Of a stretch of 64,000 nucleotides of DNA, positions 1 to 11,718 are shown in pieces; the stretch's first letter is position 1; each line of letters begins with the position of its first letter. Location of the stretch: contig JAXGWH010000001.1 in NCBI GenBank assembly GCA_040773385.1, positions 1 through 64,000 of the forward strand. The letters run 5' to 3'. Source of the DNA: Aeriscardovia sp040773385. GTDB taxonomy: Bacteria > Actinomycetota > Actinomycetes > Actinomycetales > Bifidobacteriaceae. The notes beneath the pieces are model-generated. The model was not told the DNA's origin and did no database searches. It worked only from the letters and a program-made list of their open reading frames with translations. The position numbers were made by a program, and so were the translations under genes.

Positions 1-1136
<1,136 letters not shown>

Positions 1137-1176
1137 GACTGATCTGACGATCATTCTGAACCGATAGGCTCTGGAG

Positions 1177-1206
1177 GGCCCGGGTTCGTCCCGGGCCATC
1201 TTTGTT
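1177..1206 (+). terminator. Intrinsic terminator of tuf
   Basis: A perfect 8-bp GC stem (GGCCCGGG / CCCGGGCC) with a 5-base loop spans 1177-1197 and is followed by the T-rich stretch ATCTTTGTTT. It lies 40 bases after the tuf stop. Confidence 0.85.
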
Positions 1207-1392
1207 TCTCCAGCATGTTGTTTCTCGGCACTGTACGCCCGTGGCCTGCGTGTGCTTCGGCGTGGCCGGGCAACAGGTGGCACAAACATGCTGTTCACGT
1301 CCAGCCCGGTTTTCGAGGGCGGGTGGCATAATAACCGACGGCCCATTATCGGCCATGCAGGTTTCTCTTCTCAACGATGGGTGGTGTTCCCT

Positions 1393-1959
1393 ATGGCACA
1401 GACCACAAACGATATCAAGAACGGCTCCGTCCTCAACCTCGACGGCCAGCTGTGGCAGGTCATCAAGTTCCAGCACGTCAAGCCTGGCAAGGGACCGGCC
1501 TTCGTCCGCACGACCATCAAGAACGTCCTCTCGGGCAAGCAGGTGGAGCGCACCTTCAACGCCGGCATGAAGGTCGACTTCGAGACCGTCGACAACCGCA
1601 CGCTGCAGTACTCGTATCGTGACGGCGACAACTTCGTCTTCATGGACATGACCACCTACGACCAGGTCCCGATCAGCGCGGATCTCATCGGCGACAACGA
1701 GAAGTTCCTCAAGGAAGGCACCGACTGCATCATCAGCTTCCACGACGGCCAGCCGCTCTCCGTGGAGCTGCCGCCGTCCGTCATGCTCAAGATCACCTCC
1801 ACCGAGCCCGGTCTGCAGGGCAACCGCTCCAACGCGGGCACCAAGCCCGCCACCGTGGAGACCGGCGCCGAGATCCAGGTCCCGCTCTTCGTCTCCGAGG
1901 GTGAGGTCGTCAAGGTCGACACGCGCGACGGCAGCTATCTCGGCCGCGAGACCAAGTGA
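1393..1959 (+). CDS. efp: Elongation factor P
   Basis: EF-P binds between the ribosomal P and E sites and relieves stalling at polyproline stretches. The product is 188 residues, normal for the family. The N-terminal KOW-like domain carries the tip loop PGKGPA with the functional lysine near residue 33, the loop type seen in actinobacteria, where this lysine is thought to act unmodified. Two OB-fold domains follow. The ATG at 1393 is chosen because MAQTTNDIKNG is the conserved family start; the frame stays open upstream but that part has no family similarity. A CATAAT at 1327-1332 could be a -10 box, but no convincing -35 is visible. nusB begins 6 bases after the stop, so the two are probably co-transcribed. 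Confidence 0.97.
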   Translation: MAQTTNDIKNGSVLNLDGQLWQVIKFQHVKPGKGPAFVRTTIKNVLSGKQVERTFNAGMKVDFETVDNRTLQYSYRDGDNFVFMDMTTYDQVPISADLIGDNEKFLKEGTDCIISFHDGQPLSVELPPSVMLKITSTEPGLQGNRSNAGTKPATVETGAEIQVPLFVSEGEVVKVDTRDGSYLGRETK

Positions 1960-1965
1960 GGCATC

Positions 1966-2586
1966 GTGGCACGTTCCACTGCCAGGAGGCGTGCCCTCAC
2001 CACGCTCTATGAGGCGGATGTGAAGGACGCCGACATACTTGATCTGCTCGCCCTGCGCGAGAAGAGCCCCGGAACACAGGAGCCCTTGCCCGAGTATGCG
2101 CGTCAGATCGTCACCGGTGTGGCCGACCACTACAAACGGATCAACGGGCTGCTCAACCAGCATGCCACGCGCCGCATCTCCCGCATGCATGTCATCGACC
2201 GCAACATCCTGCGCATCGGTGCCTGGGAGATGATCTACAACGACGACATCCCCCCGAAGGTCGCCATCGACGAGGGGATGCAGCTCGCCAAGAAGTACAG
2301 TGACGAGAACGTGCCCGGCTTCATCCACGCGGTGCTTTCCGCCATCCACGATGATCCCAACGCCGTTCCCGAGGGTGACGACGAGTCGCAGCGCTCGATG
2401 GGCCCGTCGTGGAAGAAGCATCAGGACGACCTGCCCGAGCCTCCTGCGCGTCCGGAGGATAAATCGGGAGAGCGTCAGATGACCATCCCCGGCATCGCCC
2501 AGAGGCAGATCCGGCCTGTCGGCGTCCGGTTCTCCGGTGCCGCCCGGACGCGGCTCGTCCGCCGTCAACATCGCCGGGGCCTGTGA
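1966..2586 (+). CDS. nusB: Transcription antitermination factor NusB with long C-terminal tail
   Basis: NusB works with NusE (S10) on boxA of rRNA leader transcripts to prevent premature termination. The first ~135 residues are a standard NusB domain, with ARSTARRRALTTLYEAD at the start, DRNILRIGAWEM in the middle and PKVAIDEGMQLAKKYS near the end. The start is GTG at 1966, just after efp. The remaining ~70 residues are an arginine- and proline-rich tail without family similarity, making the protein 206 residues against a usual 140-190. The tail could be a lineage-specific extension or a frame that lost its original stop. The next gene is gmk, after a 197-base gap. Confidence 0.93.
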   Translation: MARSTARRRALTTLYEADVKDADILDLLALREKSPGTQEPLPEYARQIVTGVADHYKRINGLLNQHATRRISRMHVIDRNILRIGAWEMIYNDDIPPKVAIDEGMQLAKKYSDENVPGFIHAVLSAIHDDPNAVPEGDDESQRSMGPSWKKHQDDLPEPPARPEDKSGERQMTIPGIAQRQIRPVGVRFSGAARTRLVRRQHRRGL

Positions 2587-2783
2587 TCCGGCGTCCTCAG
2601 GTCGGCGTTTGCCGGACAGGGCGCCCGGGCCAACAGCTCCGATGCCGCCGGACCGTCTGATCGGCCGTCCGAACGGCATGTCGGGTCCCCACGGCGGGTA
2701 TGGCTGCGGGTATACCTGAAATACATCCGTAAATCGCCGGCAACAAAACGCACGGCGTCCGCGCCCTATCGGAAGGCACCCCA

Positions 2784-3509
2784 ATGTCCGAGCAGAAGCA
2801 GCAGTCCCGAAAGGATTCCCGTCAGAGCGGATTCGGGGCCACGATGCGGCGCTGGCGCAGACGGCTCTCCGGTTCCGGCCGGGCCGGCACAGGGGATACA
2901 GCCGCACACAATCCGCGTGGCAACGCCTCCCGTGGGCGTCTCATCGTCCTGACCGGCCCCACGGCCGTCGGCAAGGGGACCGTCGAGCATGCGCTGCTCG
3001 CCAAACATCCGGAGGTCTGGGTCTCCGTCTCCGCCACCACGCGCGCACCGCGCCCGGGGGAGAAGAACGGCGTGGACTACTGGTTCGTCACCGACGAGCA
3101 GTTCGCACAGATGCGCAGGGAGAACAAGTTCCTCGAGACGGCCATCGTGCACAACATGGCCCACTACGGCACACCGCTGCAGCCGGTGCTCGACCACCTG
3201 AAGCAGAACGTGCCCACGATCCTCGAGATCGATCTGCAGGGCGCGCGCCGTGTGCGCACGAGGGCGGCCGAGCTCGGCATCGACGTGCTGTTCGTCTTCC
3301 TCGCCCCGCCGAGTTTCGATGACCTCGTCACCCGGCTCGCCGAGCGCGGCACGGAGAACGAGGAGCAGCGCATGAAGCGTCTGGCGAGCGCCCATGTGGA
3401 GATGGCCGCCGAGGACGAGTTTGACGTCGTCATCGTCAACGGCACCGTGGAGAAGGCGGCCGACAAGCTCTGGCAGGTCATCCGCGACGAGTACGGGCTC
3501 GCCGGGTGA
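2784..3509 (+). CDS. gmk: Guanylate kinase with basic N-terminal extension
   Basis: Guanylate kinase phosphorylates GMP to GDP with ATP in purine nucleotide synthesis. The P-loop GPTAVGKG is at residues 58-65, followed by the GMP-binding motifs (SATTRAPRPGEKNGVDYWF) and FLETAIVHNMAHYGTP. The protein has 241 residues; about 50 N-terminal residues rich in Arg, Ser and Gly precede the kinase core, which normally begins within 10-20 residues of the start. The ATG at 2784 is preceded by GGAAGG at a suitable distance; a later start at M21 is possible. rpoZ follows after 111 bases that contain a promoter. Confidence 0.95.
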   Translation: MSEQKQQSRKDSRQSGFGATMRRWRRRLSGSGRAGTGDTAAHNPRGNASRGRLIVLTGPTAVGKGTVEHALLAKHPEVWVSVSATTRAPRPGEKNGVDYWFVTDEQFAQMRRENKFLETAIVHNMAHYGTPLQPVLDHLKQNVPTILEIDLQGARRVRTRAAELGIDVLFVFLAPPSFDDLVTRLAERGTENEEQRMKRLASAHVEMAAEDEFDVVIVNGTVEKAADKLWQVIRDEYGLAG

Positions 3510-3549
3510 TCGTCCGCCTTGCCCGCATTGTCCGCATTGTCTGCGAGGT

Positions 3550-3576
3550 TTGACCGCACCCCATAAGCTGTATAAT
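3550..3576 (+). promoter_or_regulatory. Promoter of rpoZ
   Basis: A consensus TATAAT lies at 3571-3576, 44 bases before the rpoZ start. TTGACC at 3550-3555 gives a 15-base spacer; TTTGAC one base earlier gives 16. The -10 match is perfect, the -35 strong and the spacing slightly short. The region between gmk and rpoZ is noticeably AT-richer than its surroundings. Confidence 0.65.
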
Positions 3577-3620
3577 TTGTCATCGTGATCCCGTGAGGGG
3601 ATCGTCAGAGGAGTCAATCA

Positions 3621-4112
3621 ATGGCACTTGGAACTGTTCCGCAGCCCGAAGGCGTCGCCAGCCCGACGCTCGCTGATCTCGTCAAGCACACCGACGGCAA
3701 CCAGTACGCGCTGGCGATGTTCGCCGCCAAGCGCGCCCGTCAGATCAACGCCTACTTCAACCAGCTCAATGAGGGCCTCCTGCAGAACGTCGGCCCGCTC
3801 GTCGAGTACGACGCCAAGGAGAAGCCGCTCTCCATCGCCTTCCGCGAGATCAACGAGGGCCTGCTCGAGCAGACGCTCGCCGACAACAACGAGTCCGACT
3901 CCGCCAAGGAGAAGGAGACCGCGGCGGAGGTCAAGGAAGAGTATGGTTCCGACCACACCGCCGAGGGCGCGGCCGACGTCGACGCCACCCCGGCCGGGGC
4001 CGCCGACACCAGCGACGGTTCTGATGATTCCGATTCCGCGGACGCCGATTCCGACGACGACACGGACGAGGACGACGCCGACGCCGATTCCGACGATGAG
4101 GACAAGGACTGA
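3621..4112 (+). CDS. rpoZ: RNA polymerase omega subunit with acidic C-terminal tail
   Basis: Omega helps assemble and stabilise RNA polymerase by clamping the beta-prime subunit. The first ~95 residues are the conserved actinobacterial omega core (YALAMFAAKRARQINAYF, then GPLVEY and EKPLSIAFREI). The rest is a low-complexity tail of ~65 residues ending in about 30 residues that are mostly Asp, Glu and Ser. Family members are usually 85-110 residues; this one has 163. The ATG at 3621 follows a clear GAGGAGT ribosome binding site. A terminator follows the stop. The assignment of the core is firm; the role of the tail is unknown. Confidence 0.94.
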   Translation: MALGTVPQPEGVASPTLADLVKHTDGNQYALAMFAAKRARQINAYFNQLNEGLLQNVGPLVEYDAKEKPLSIAFREINEGLLEQTLADNNESDSAKEKETAAEVKEEYGSDHTAEGAADVDATPAGAADTSDGSDDSDSADADSDDDTDEDDADADSDDEDKD

Positions 4113-4142
4113 CGTCCTTTCCCACATCTGTGCGGCATGATG

Positions 4143-4168
4143 AAGGCCTCCCGACGGGGGCCTTCTTT
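4143..4168 (+). terminator. Intrinsic terminator of rpoZ
   Basis: AAGGCCTCCC pairs with GGGGGCCTT (one bulged T) around a 3-base loop, followed by CTTTC. It lies 30 bases after rpoZ. Two further T6 runs occur at 4194-4199 and 4235-4240 in the leader of metK without a strong stem. Confidence 0.75.
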
Positions 4169-4294
4169 CGTGTGATTGGCTGTCGCCGGTCACTTTTTTA
4201 TCCGGTCGACGGACGGCTGATCGATGATCGACTCTTTTTTGACTGATCGGCTTCCTCTTCACAGCACGATCAGATCTGCGAGACTAAGCGAGGC

Positions 4295-5517
<1,223 letters not shown>

Positions 5518-5518
<1 letters not shown>

Positions 5519-7935
5519 TGGCCGACCGCGGTGACGCCGTCTCCTCCGTGGCAACGGACAACCCTGTCGCGCGTGTGATGGTCGAGGTGCCGACCATCCT
5601 GTTTGACACGCCGTTCGACTATCTCGTCCCGGCATCGCTCGACGAACAGACAAAGCCCGGATGCCGTGTGCGCGTGAGGCTGGGCAACAGCACCGTCGAC
5701 GGCGTGGTCTGGCAGCGTGTGCCGCACCCATCACAGCCGTCGCACCCGACGCAACCGTCGCAGCCGTCACAAGGGCGCTCGCTTTCTGATCTGCGACCGG
5801 TCGACGCCGTCCTCTCCGAGGCTGTCTGGGTCCCCGGAGGGCTGCGTCGGGATCTGCAGGCCATCGCCGATACAACCGGGGGGACCGTCAGCCAGCTGCT
5901 GCGGCTGGCCCTCCCGGACGTGCGGCCCACGCTCGCACGGAGGCCCGGCTGGAGGGAGCTTCTCGCCGGGACGGTGCCGGACCTGCATCTGGAGACCGAT
6001 TTCCTCGCCCGGCAGACGACGAGGATGGTCGATGATTATCCCGCTGCTTCTCAGGCGTGCCCGGACAAGGCGGGGTCGGGGGAGGCCGTCTGGGACGTGC
6101 TGCCCGGCCCGGACCACTGGGCGCAGGACGCCGCCTGGCTCGTCGCGCGGGCCGTCAGCCAGGGCCGTCACGTCCTTGTCGAACTGCCTGACTCCCGGCA
6201 CATCACCCTGCTTCTCGACACTCTGCGTCCCTATGGCCTCGAACGGCTCATGCTGCCCACGAAGACCGAGATCGGCAGGCTCTCCCGCGGTTCCCGCGAT
6301 CCACGCATGACGGATACCGCCGACTCCCGGCCTGCCGATTCAAGTGCGGCGGATTCCCGCACCGACAGTTCCTCTACCGCGGATTCCATGGATTCCGCAG
6401 GGATCAGTGCGCTGGCAGGGCAGGTGGCCGTCATCGACTCGGATGACACGCCCACCTCCCGCACGCTCGGCTTCCTCGCCGCGGCGACCGGCTCCGCGCG
6501 CGTCGTCATCGGCACACGAGCCTCCATGTACGCCCCGGCGCCCGATGGGTCTCTGTTTATCGCGGTCGACGACGACGCCTACCAGAATTGGGACGGGTTC
6601 ATGCCGTACGCCGGGGTTCGGGACGTCCTGCGACTGCGCGCACGTCTGGGGCACGGCCGGTATATCGCCCTCGGCCACGTGCGTTCCGCGTTCTCGCAGC
6701 GGCAGATACAGACGGGCGCGGCCCTGGCCGTCACAGGGGCAGGGGTGGCGCTCGCCCGCAGCCTGCCGCGCATGGACTGGCTGGACCATGACCGCCTCGC
6801 CCGGCTCGCCGATCCGGCGATCGGCTCGCGTCTGCCGCACAGGGCGGTCGAGGCGCTGCGGCAGGGACTGGAGGACGGCCCTGTCCTCGTCGTCCCCGGC
6901 TCGAACAGGCCGTTCTCGCTCTTCGTGTGCGCCGATTGCGGCAGACAGGCACGCTGCACCAGCTGCACCGGCCCTCTCGCCTCCGCAGGCCGGGGCCGGG
7001 CGCCCGTGTGTGCCTGGTGCGGGGCGACGGCTGCCGGCTGGACGTGCCCGCATTGCGGCGGCCGGCGGCTGCGGATCGCACGTTTCAGCATCGGCGACAC
7101 TGCCGAGCAGCTGCACCCGCTCCTGCCCGGTGCCGTTTTCATCGTGCGGGAGAAGGTCGACCCCGCCTCCGTCCAGCACGGCAAGAAGCGGCTCGTCCCG
7201 CAGATCCCGGACGAGCCGTGCGTCGTGGTCGCGGCCCCCCAGTCCGTCCCACAGGTCGTGGGGGAGGACGGGACTGTCGGCGGCTATCGGACGGTCGTCC
7301 TCCTCGACGCGTGGACGGCCGGCTACGCGCAGCGTCTTGACGGCCGCTCCGACATGCTTGGTGTGTGGATGGGAGCCGCCTCACAGGCACTGCCCGCCTC
7401 ACAGGGCGGCCAGGCGCTGCTGGTGGGGGACTGCCAGGAGGACATGGGACAGGCGTGGAGGCAGTGGAAGCCGGGGCTTCTTCTGCACAACGTGCTGGCC
7501 TCGCGCCGGGCCTCCGGCCTGCCGCCGGCCGTCGCCGCCGCGAGCGTGTGGGGGCGCGGCGTGCTCGTCCACCAGCTGCTTTCGCGCATCGGGGCGATCG
7601 ACGGGGACATGTCGACCATCGAGATCCCTATGACGGTTTCTCTGAACCGCTCGGACGGTTCTGTGGATCCGGATGCCACAAACAACGGCTCTGGACACTC
7701 TGTCCGCGTCCCCTCGGTGATGGGACCGCTCGAGATCCGTCCGCAGGAGACGCAGCGGCGAGCCCCCGCCTTCGAGGGGGCAGGCGACCGTGTCCGCGCC
7801 GTCGTGCGCGTGCCGCTCGACCGGGCCGGCGAGCTCGCCTACCGTCTGCGCGTCGTGGCCGCCAACATCGAGCGGGAGGGCCGCAAAGGCGAGCTGCGCT
7901 ACTGGATGAACCCCAAGGACCTGCGCGAACGGTGA
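5518..7935 (+). CDS. priA: Primosomal protein N' (PriA-like), helicase motifs missing
   Basis: PriA restarts collapsed replication forks. This 805-residue protein keeps the N-terminal primer-binding domain (residues ~15-70, FDTPFDYLVP) and the zinc-binding cluster of paired cysteines (CADC, CTSC, CAWC, CPHC at ~470-515). Where bacterial PriA normally has the Walker A site GVTGSGKT it reads VELPDSRHITLLL, so an active ATPase is unlikely; actinobacterial PriA proteins are known for this. Two low-complexity insertions are present: a His/Pro/Ser/Gln repeat at ~71-88 and a Ser/Ala/Asp-rich segment at ~264-300. The start at 5518 overlaps the metK stop by one base. Confidence 0.88.
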
Positions 7936-8005
7936 GACATTCCTGCGCCCACCTGTGCCGATACGATGGGACTCGGATTGGCCATCGACAGAAAGGACGG
8001 GTCCC

Positions 8006-8776
8006 ATGGGCAACAACGACAACGACGCATTCCGCCTTGTGTCGATCACACCAGAGCAGACGGGTCTGCCGCAGGAGGTCATCGAGCGGGCCCAGGGGGC
8101 GCAGAACCCGCATCCCGCCCCGCAGGCCGGGCAGCGTGCCCACGGACCCGTCCGCGACATCGTCTTCGATTTCGGGCAGGTCCTCGTCAACTGGGATCCA
8201 TACGGCCCCCTCTCGGCACGCTACAGCGACGGCCTCATCCGCAAATTCCGCCAGAACAGCGTCTCCGGATTCGATGATGCCAACGACTCCACCGATTCCG
8301 GCCACGACCTGCGCAGCGCCGTGGAGATCATGAACCGCAAAGGCGAGCTGTGGGGACAGATGATGGATTTCTATCTTGCCCGTTTCCCCCAGTCGCTCAT
8401 GGGCGAGGTGCCGGGCGCCCGCCAGCTCATCGTCGACCTGCACGCCGCCGGCTACAAATGCTGGGGACTGTCCAACTGGTCGCCCCAGAACTTCAAGGAC
8501 GCGTGGAACGGCGACGACATCTTCGACCAGCTCGACGGGTTCCTCGTCTCCGGCTTCATCCATGACATCAAACCGAACCTCTCGATCTTCCGCACAGCAG
8601 AAGATAAGTTCGGTTTCACCCCCTCCGAGGCGGTCTTCATCGATGACAAACCTTCCAATGTGAAGGCCGCGCAGGACGCCGGCTGGCAGGGTGTCGTCCA
8701 GAAAACGCCGCAGCAGGTGAGGACGGACCTCATCGCGCTCGGCGTCACGATCCCGCCGGTGCGTCAGGACGTGTGA
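8006..8776 (+). CDS. HAD-superfamily hydrolase (subfamily IA type)
   Basis: This is a cytosolic phosphatase-like protein of 256 residues. All four HAD motifs are visible: motif I FDFGQVL (nucleophile Asp ~residue 55), motif II LSNWS, motif III with the lysine of DIKPNLSIF, and motif IV FIDDKPSN. The arrangement resembles the YihX/epoxide-hydrolase-like IA branch. About 50 N-terminal residues without motifs precede the domain. The ATG at 8006 is preceded by AGAAAGGA. It lies between priA and fmt, which does not reveal the substrate. Confidence 0.9.
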   Translation: MGNNDNDAFRLVSITPEQTGLPQEVIERAQGAQNPHPAPQAGQRAHGPVRDIVFDFGQVLVNWDPYGPLSARYSDGLIRKFRQNSVSGFDDANDSTDSGHDLRSAVEIMNRKGELWGQMMDFYLARFPQSLMGEVPGARQLIVDLHAAGYKCWGLSNWSPQNFKDAWNGDDIFDQLDGFLVSGFIHDIKPNLSIFRTAEDKFGFTPSEAVFIDDKPSNVKAAQDAGWQGVVQKTPQQVRTDLIALGVTIPPVRQDV

Positions 8777-8856
8777 GCGGCTGAAGGAAGCCGCGGTCAC
8801 AGGAACAAGAGAACAGAAAACATGAGGCACAAAAGCAGGGGACAGGAAGGCGACAG

Positions 8857-10011
8857 ATGGCATTGAGAATCCTTTTCGCCGGCACGCCGCAGGCAGCGGT
8901 TCCGGCATTCGAGAAACTTGCCGACGAGTTCGAGGTGGTCGCCGTCCTCACCCGGCCCGACGCCGCACAGGGACGGGGCAGGCGGCTCGAGCCGAGCGCG
9001 GTCAAGAAGGCCGCGCAGAAACGGGGGATCCCCGTGCTCGATATGAAGCCCTCCAGCCCTAGGTTCTTCGAGGCTGTCAGAATGTACAGGCCGGACATCG
9101 CGGCGGTCGTCGCCTACGGGCGGATCCTGCGCCAGAATGTGCTCGACGCGGTCCCGCTCGGCTGGCTCAACCTGCATTTCTCCCTGCTGCCGGCCTGGCG
9201 CGGGGCGGCACCCGTGCAGCGGGCCGTGTGGTCGGGTGACACGACAAGCGGCGTGACCGTCTTCCGGCTCGACAATGGGATGGACACCGGGCGCGTCATC
9301 GAGCGCGAGTCTTATCCGATCACCGGCGAGCCGACGAGCGGCGAGCTGATGGCCGCGCTTGCCGACTTCGGCGCAGGTGTGTACGCGAGGGCGTTCCACC
9401 GCGTCGAGGAAGCATGGATCGCCTCGGGCAGAAAACCCGGCGAGAAGGTCGACGCGCTGTTCGTGCCCCAGGAGCCGCTCACGGACCCTGCCCGGGCGAT
9501 CGCCTCGAAGATCACCGCCGAGGACGCACGCGCGGACGTCAGCCTTTCGGCGCCGGTCCTGTCCGCCCACATCCGTGCCTGCGACCCCGATCCCGGGGCC
9601 TGGACGATGCTGCACAACGGCACAGATGCAGTCGAGGCAGCCGGCAGTGTCGCTGCCGCTGCCGCTGATGCCGACGATGCGGCCGACGCCGCGGATGCCG
9701 CTCGTGCAGACGCCGACGATACCGCCGGCACAGCGGATACGGGCATTCGGCTGCGCCTCGACGGCGTGTGCACCGTCCCCGCCGACGATCCCGCGCTTGC
9801 GTCATGGCTCGACTCCCGAAAGACCGCCCTCGATATCCTCCCCGTCGGTTCGCTCATCGCCTCGAAGAAACATGTGTGGCTCGTGCCGGGCCATGCCGCC
9901 ACTGATGGCGTGGTCGAACTGCTGCGTGTGACGGCACCGGGCAAGAGGACCATGCGTGCCGCCGACTGGGCGCGCGGGGCCCGTCTGGGCGCAGGGGCGT
10001 ATTGTGCCTGA
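8857..10011 (+). CDS. fmt: Methionyl-tRNA formyltransferase with Ala/Asp-rich insertion
   Basis: Fmt formylates initiator Met-tRNA using 10-formyltetrahydrofolate. The N-terminal formyl-transferase domain shows the start MALRILFAGTPQAAVP and the signature LNLHFSLLPAWRGAAPVQ at ~108-125. The C-terminal OB-like domain follows. Between residues ~262 and 297 an insertion made almost only of Ala and Asp interrupts the C-terminal domain; its DNA is a run of GCC/GAT/GAC triplets. The protein has 384 residues against about 310-330 normally. The stop overlaps the GTG of the next gene by 8 bases. Confidence 0.95.
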   Translation: MALRILFAGTPQAAVPAFEKLADEFEVVAVLTRPDAAQGRGRRLEPSAVKKAAQKRGIPVLDMKPSSPRFFEAVRMYRPDIAAVVAYGRILRQNVLDAVPLGWLNLHFSLLPAWRGAAPVQRAVWSGDTTSGVTVFRLDNGMDTGRVIERESYPITGEPTSGELMAALADFGAGVYARAFHRVEEAWIASGRKPGEKVDALFVPQEPLTDPARAIASKITAEDARADVSLSAPVLSAHIRACDPDPGAWTMLHNGTDAVEAAGSVAAAAADADDAADAADAARADADDTAGTADTGIRLRLDGVCTVPADDPALASWLDSRKTALDILPVGSLIASKKHVWLVPGHAATDGVVELLRVTAPGKRTMRAADWARGARLGAGAYCA

Positions 10012-11629
10012 TACGCGTCCGACACACCGCCGGGCAGGGTACCGGACCCGGAATTCCGGCCGGCCGCCTGCCGGTCTGCGCCAATCCCGCACAGACCCCG
10101 TCCGTTCGCTCGCGCTGTCCGTGCTCCGTCACATCCGTGAGCATGGCCAGTACGCCAATCTCGTCCTGCCGGCTTGGCTCGACCGGGCAGGCCTGTCCGG
10201 ACGTGATGCCGCGCTCGCCACGACGCTCGTCTACGGCTGCCTGCGCTGGCAGGGATTCCTCGACGCGGTGATCGATACTGCTCGGGACAGACGGCGCAAG
10301 GGCATTCTTGATCCGCAGGTGCGCGACGTCCTCCGCCTCGGTGCCTATCAGCTGCTCTTTCTCGACGTGCCCGCCTATGCCGCCGTCTCCACCAGCTGCG
10401 ATCTGGCGCGGTCCGGCAGAACGACACGTGCTGCGGTCGGCCTTGTCGACGCGCTCCTGCGTGCCGTTTCTCGGCGGACGCGTTCGGAATGGGGTTCGCT
10501 CCTGACCTCGCGCATCAGCAAGGCACGGCCGTTGGAGAGGCTCTCGGTCCGCACGTCGCATCCGCTGTGGATCGTCCGCGAGCTCGCCCGGAGCAGGGCG
10601 GCGGCGGGCTACGAGACCGGCTGGTCGTCCCTCACGCAGGATCGTCGCAGGAACCTCCTCGACCTGCTGGAGGCGGACAATGCCGATCCGGCCGTCACGC
10701 TCTGTGCCCGGCCGGGGCTGGTGACACGTGACGAGCTGCTGCGCCAAGCGCGGGCGCTTGGGCCGAATGTCAATGCGGGGCCGGGCCGTTACAGCCCCTA
10801 TGCCGTCCGCCTGCATGGTGTCGATCCGGCCCGGCTGGACGCGGTCGGCACGGGGAGGGCCGGCGTGGAGGACGAGGGCAGCCAGCTCGCGGTGATCGCC
10901 CTCACCTCGGCACCGCTCGATTCCGTCCCCACGGTGCCCTGTACCGTCCCGTCACGGCCGGAGCCCGCCCCGTCGCCGTCGGCCGGAGGATCGTCCGGGC
11001 ATTCCAATTCCGGCCGCTGGCTGGACCTGTGTGCGGGCCCGGGCGGGAAAGCCGCGCTCCTCGGCGCGCTCGCCGCCCGCACTGGTGCCCGGCTCGTCGC
11101 CAATGAGCCGCAGGAACACCGCGCGAGGCTCGTCGAACAGAACCTGCGGGCCCTGCCGCAGGACACCGTGGAGACGGTCACGCGTCTCGACGGTCGGGAC
11201 TACGGCAGACCGGCGCATGACGGCAGGCCGGCCACGGCCGCCTGTTTCGACCGCGTGCTCGTGGACGCCCCCTGTTCCGGTCTCGGTGCGCTTCGCCGTC
11301 GTCCCGAGGCACGCTGGACCAAAAAACGGGAGGACATCGACGATCTGTCCGTGCTGCAGCGCGGCCTGCTCTCCGCCGGTCTCGACGCCACGCGGCACGG
11401 GGGAGTGCTCGCCTATGTGACATGTTCACCAGTGCTCGAGGAGACACGGGAGGTGGTCGATGCCGTCCTCGCAGGCCGCGACGACGCCGAACGGCTCGAT
11501 ACCGCCTCCATTCTGCGCATGTCACTGCCCGATGCGGACATTCCGCTGACCGGCCAGGGGGATGTGCAGCTGTTCTCCGATCTGCATGACACGGATATGA
11601 TGTTCATCTGCCTCATCCGGAGGCGGTGA
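10004..11629 (+). CDS. rsmB: 16S rRNA (cytosine-C5)-methyltransferase, RsmB type
   Basis: The enzyme transfers a methyl group from SAM to cytosine 967 (E. coli numbering) of 16S rRNA. The N-terminal third is a NusB-like RNA-binding domain; the C-terminal domain is a Fmu/NOL1 methyltransferase with LDLCAGPGGKAALL (SAM site, ~340), DAPCSGLGALRRRPEARW (motif IV, ~421) and the catalytic cysteine of VTCSP (~475). The GTG at 10004, overlapping fmt by 8 bases, is chosen because of the tight coupling; the frame is also open upstream. A Pro/Ser/Gly-rich linker of about 25 residues (~310-335) separates RNA-binding and catalytic parts. The assignment to RsmB over related enzymes rests on the NusB-like domain and the link to fmt. 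Confidence 0.92.
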   Translation: MPDTRPTHRRAGYRTRNSGRPPAGLRQSRTDPVRSLALSVLRHIREHGQYANLVLPAWLDRAGLSGRDAALATTLVYGCLRWQGFLDAVIDTARDRRRKGILDPQVRDVLRLGAYQLLFLDVPAYAAVSTSCDLARSGRTTRAAVGLVDALLRAVSRRTRSEWGSLLTSRISKARPLERLSVRTSHPLWIVRELARSRAAAGYETGWSSLTQDRRRNLLDLLEADNADPAVTLCARPGLVTRDELLRQARALGPNVNAGPGRYSPYAVRLHGVDPARLDAVGTGRAGVEDEGSQLAVIALTSAPLDSVPTVPCTVPSRPEPAPSPSAGGSSGHSNSGRWLDLCAGPGGKAALLGALAARTGARLVANEPQEHRARLVEQNLRALPQDTVETVTRLDGRDYGRPAHDGRPATAACFDRVLVDAPCSGLGALRRRPEARWTKKREDIDDLSVLQRGLLSAGLDATRHGGVLAYVTCSPVLEETREVVDAVLAGRDDAERLDTASILRMSLPDADIPLTGQGDVQLFSDLHDTDMMFICLIRRR

Positions 11630-11718
11630 GGGTTATCCACAGGTCGCCGTCCAGAGCAGCCGGACGGACGGATCTGTTGAAGGTTGGGCCCCTTCAGAGA
11701 GGCAAAAGGAAGGACGAC

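Noticed and set aside
4113..4294. SAM riboswitch upstream of metK
   Set aside because: The leader has T runs and short stems, but no known SAM-I, II or IV core could be recognised.
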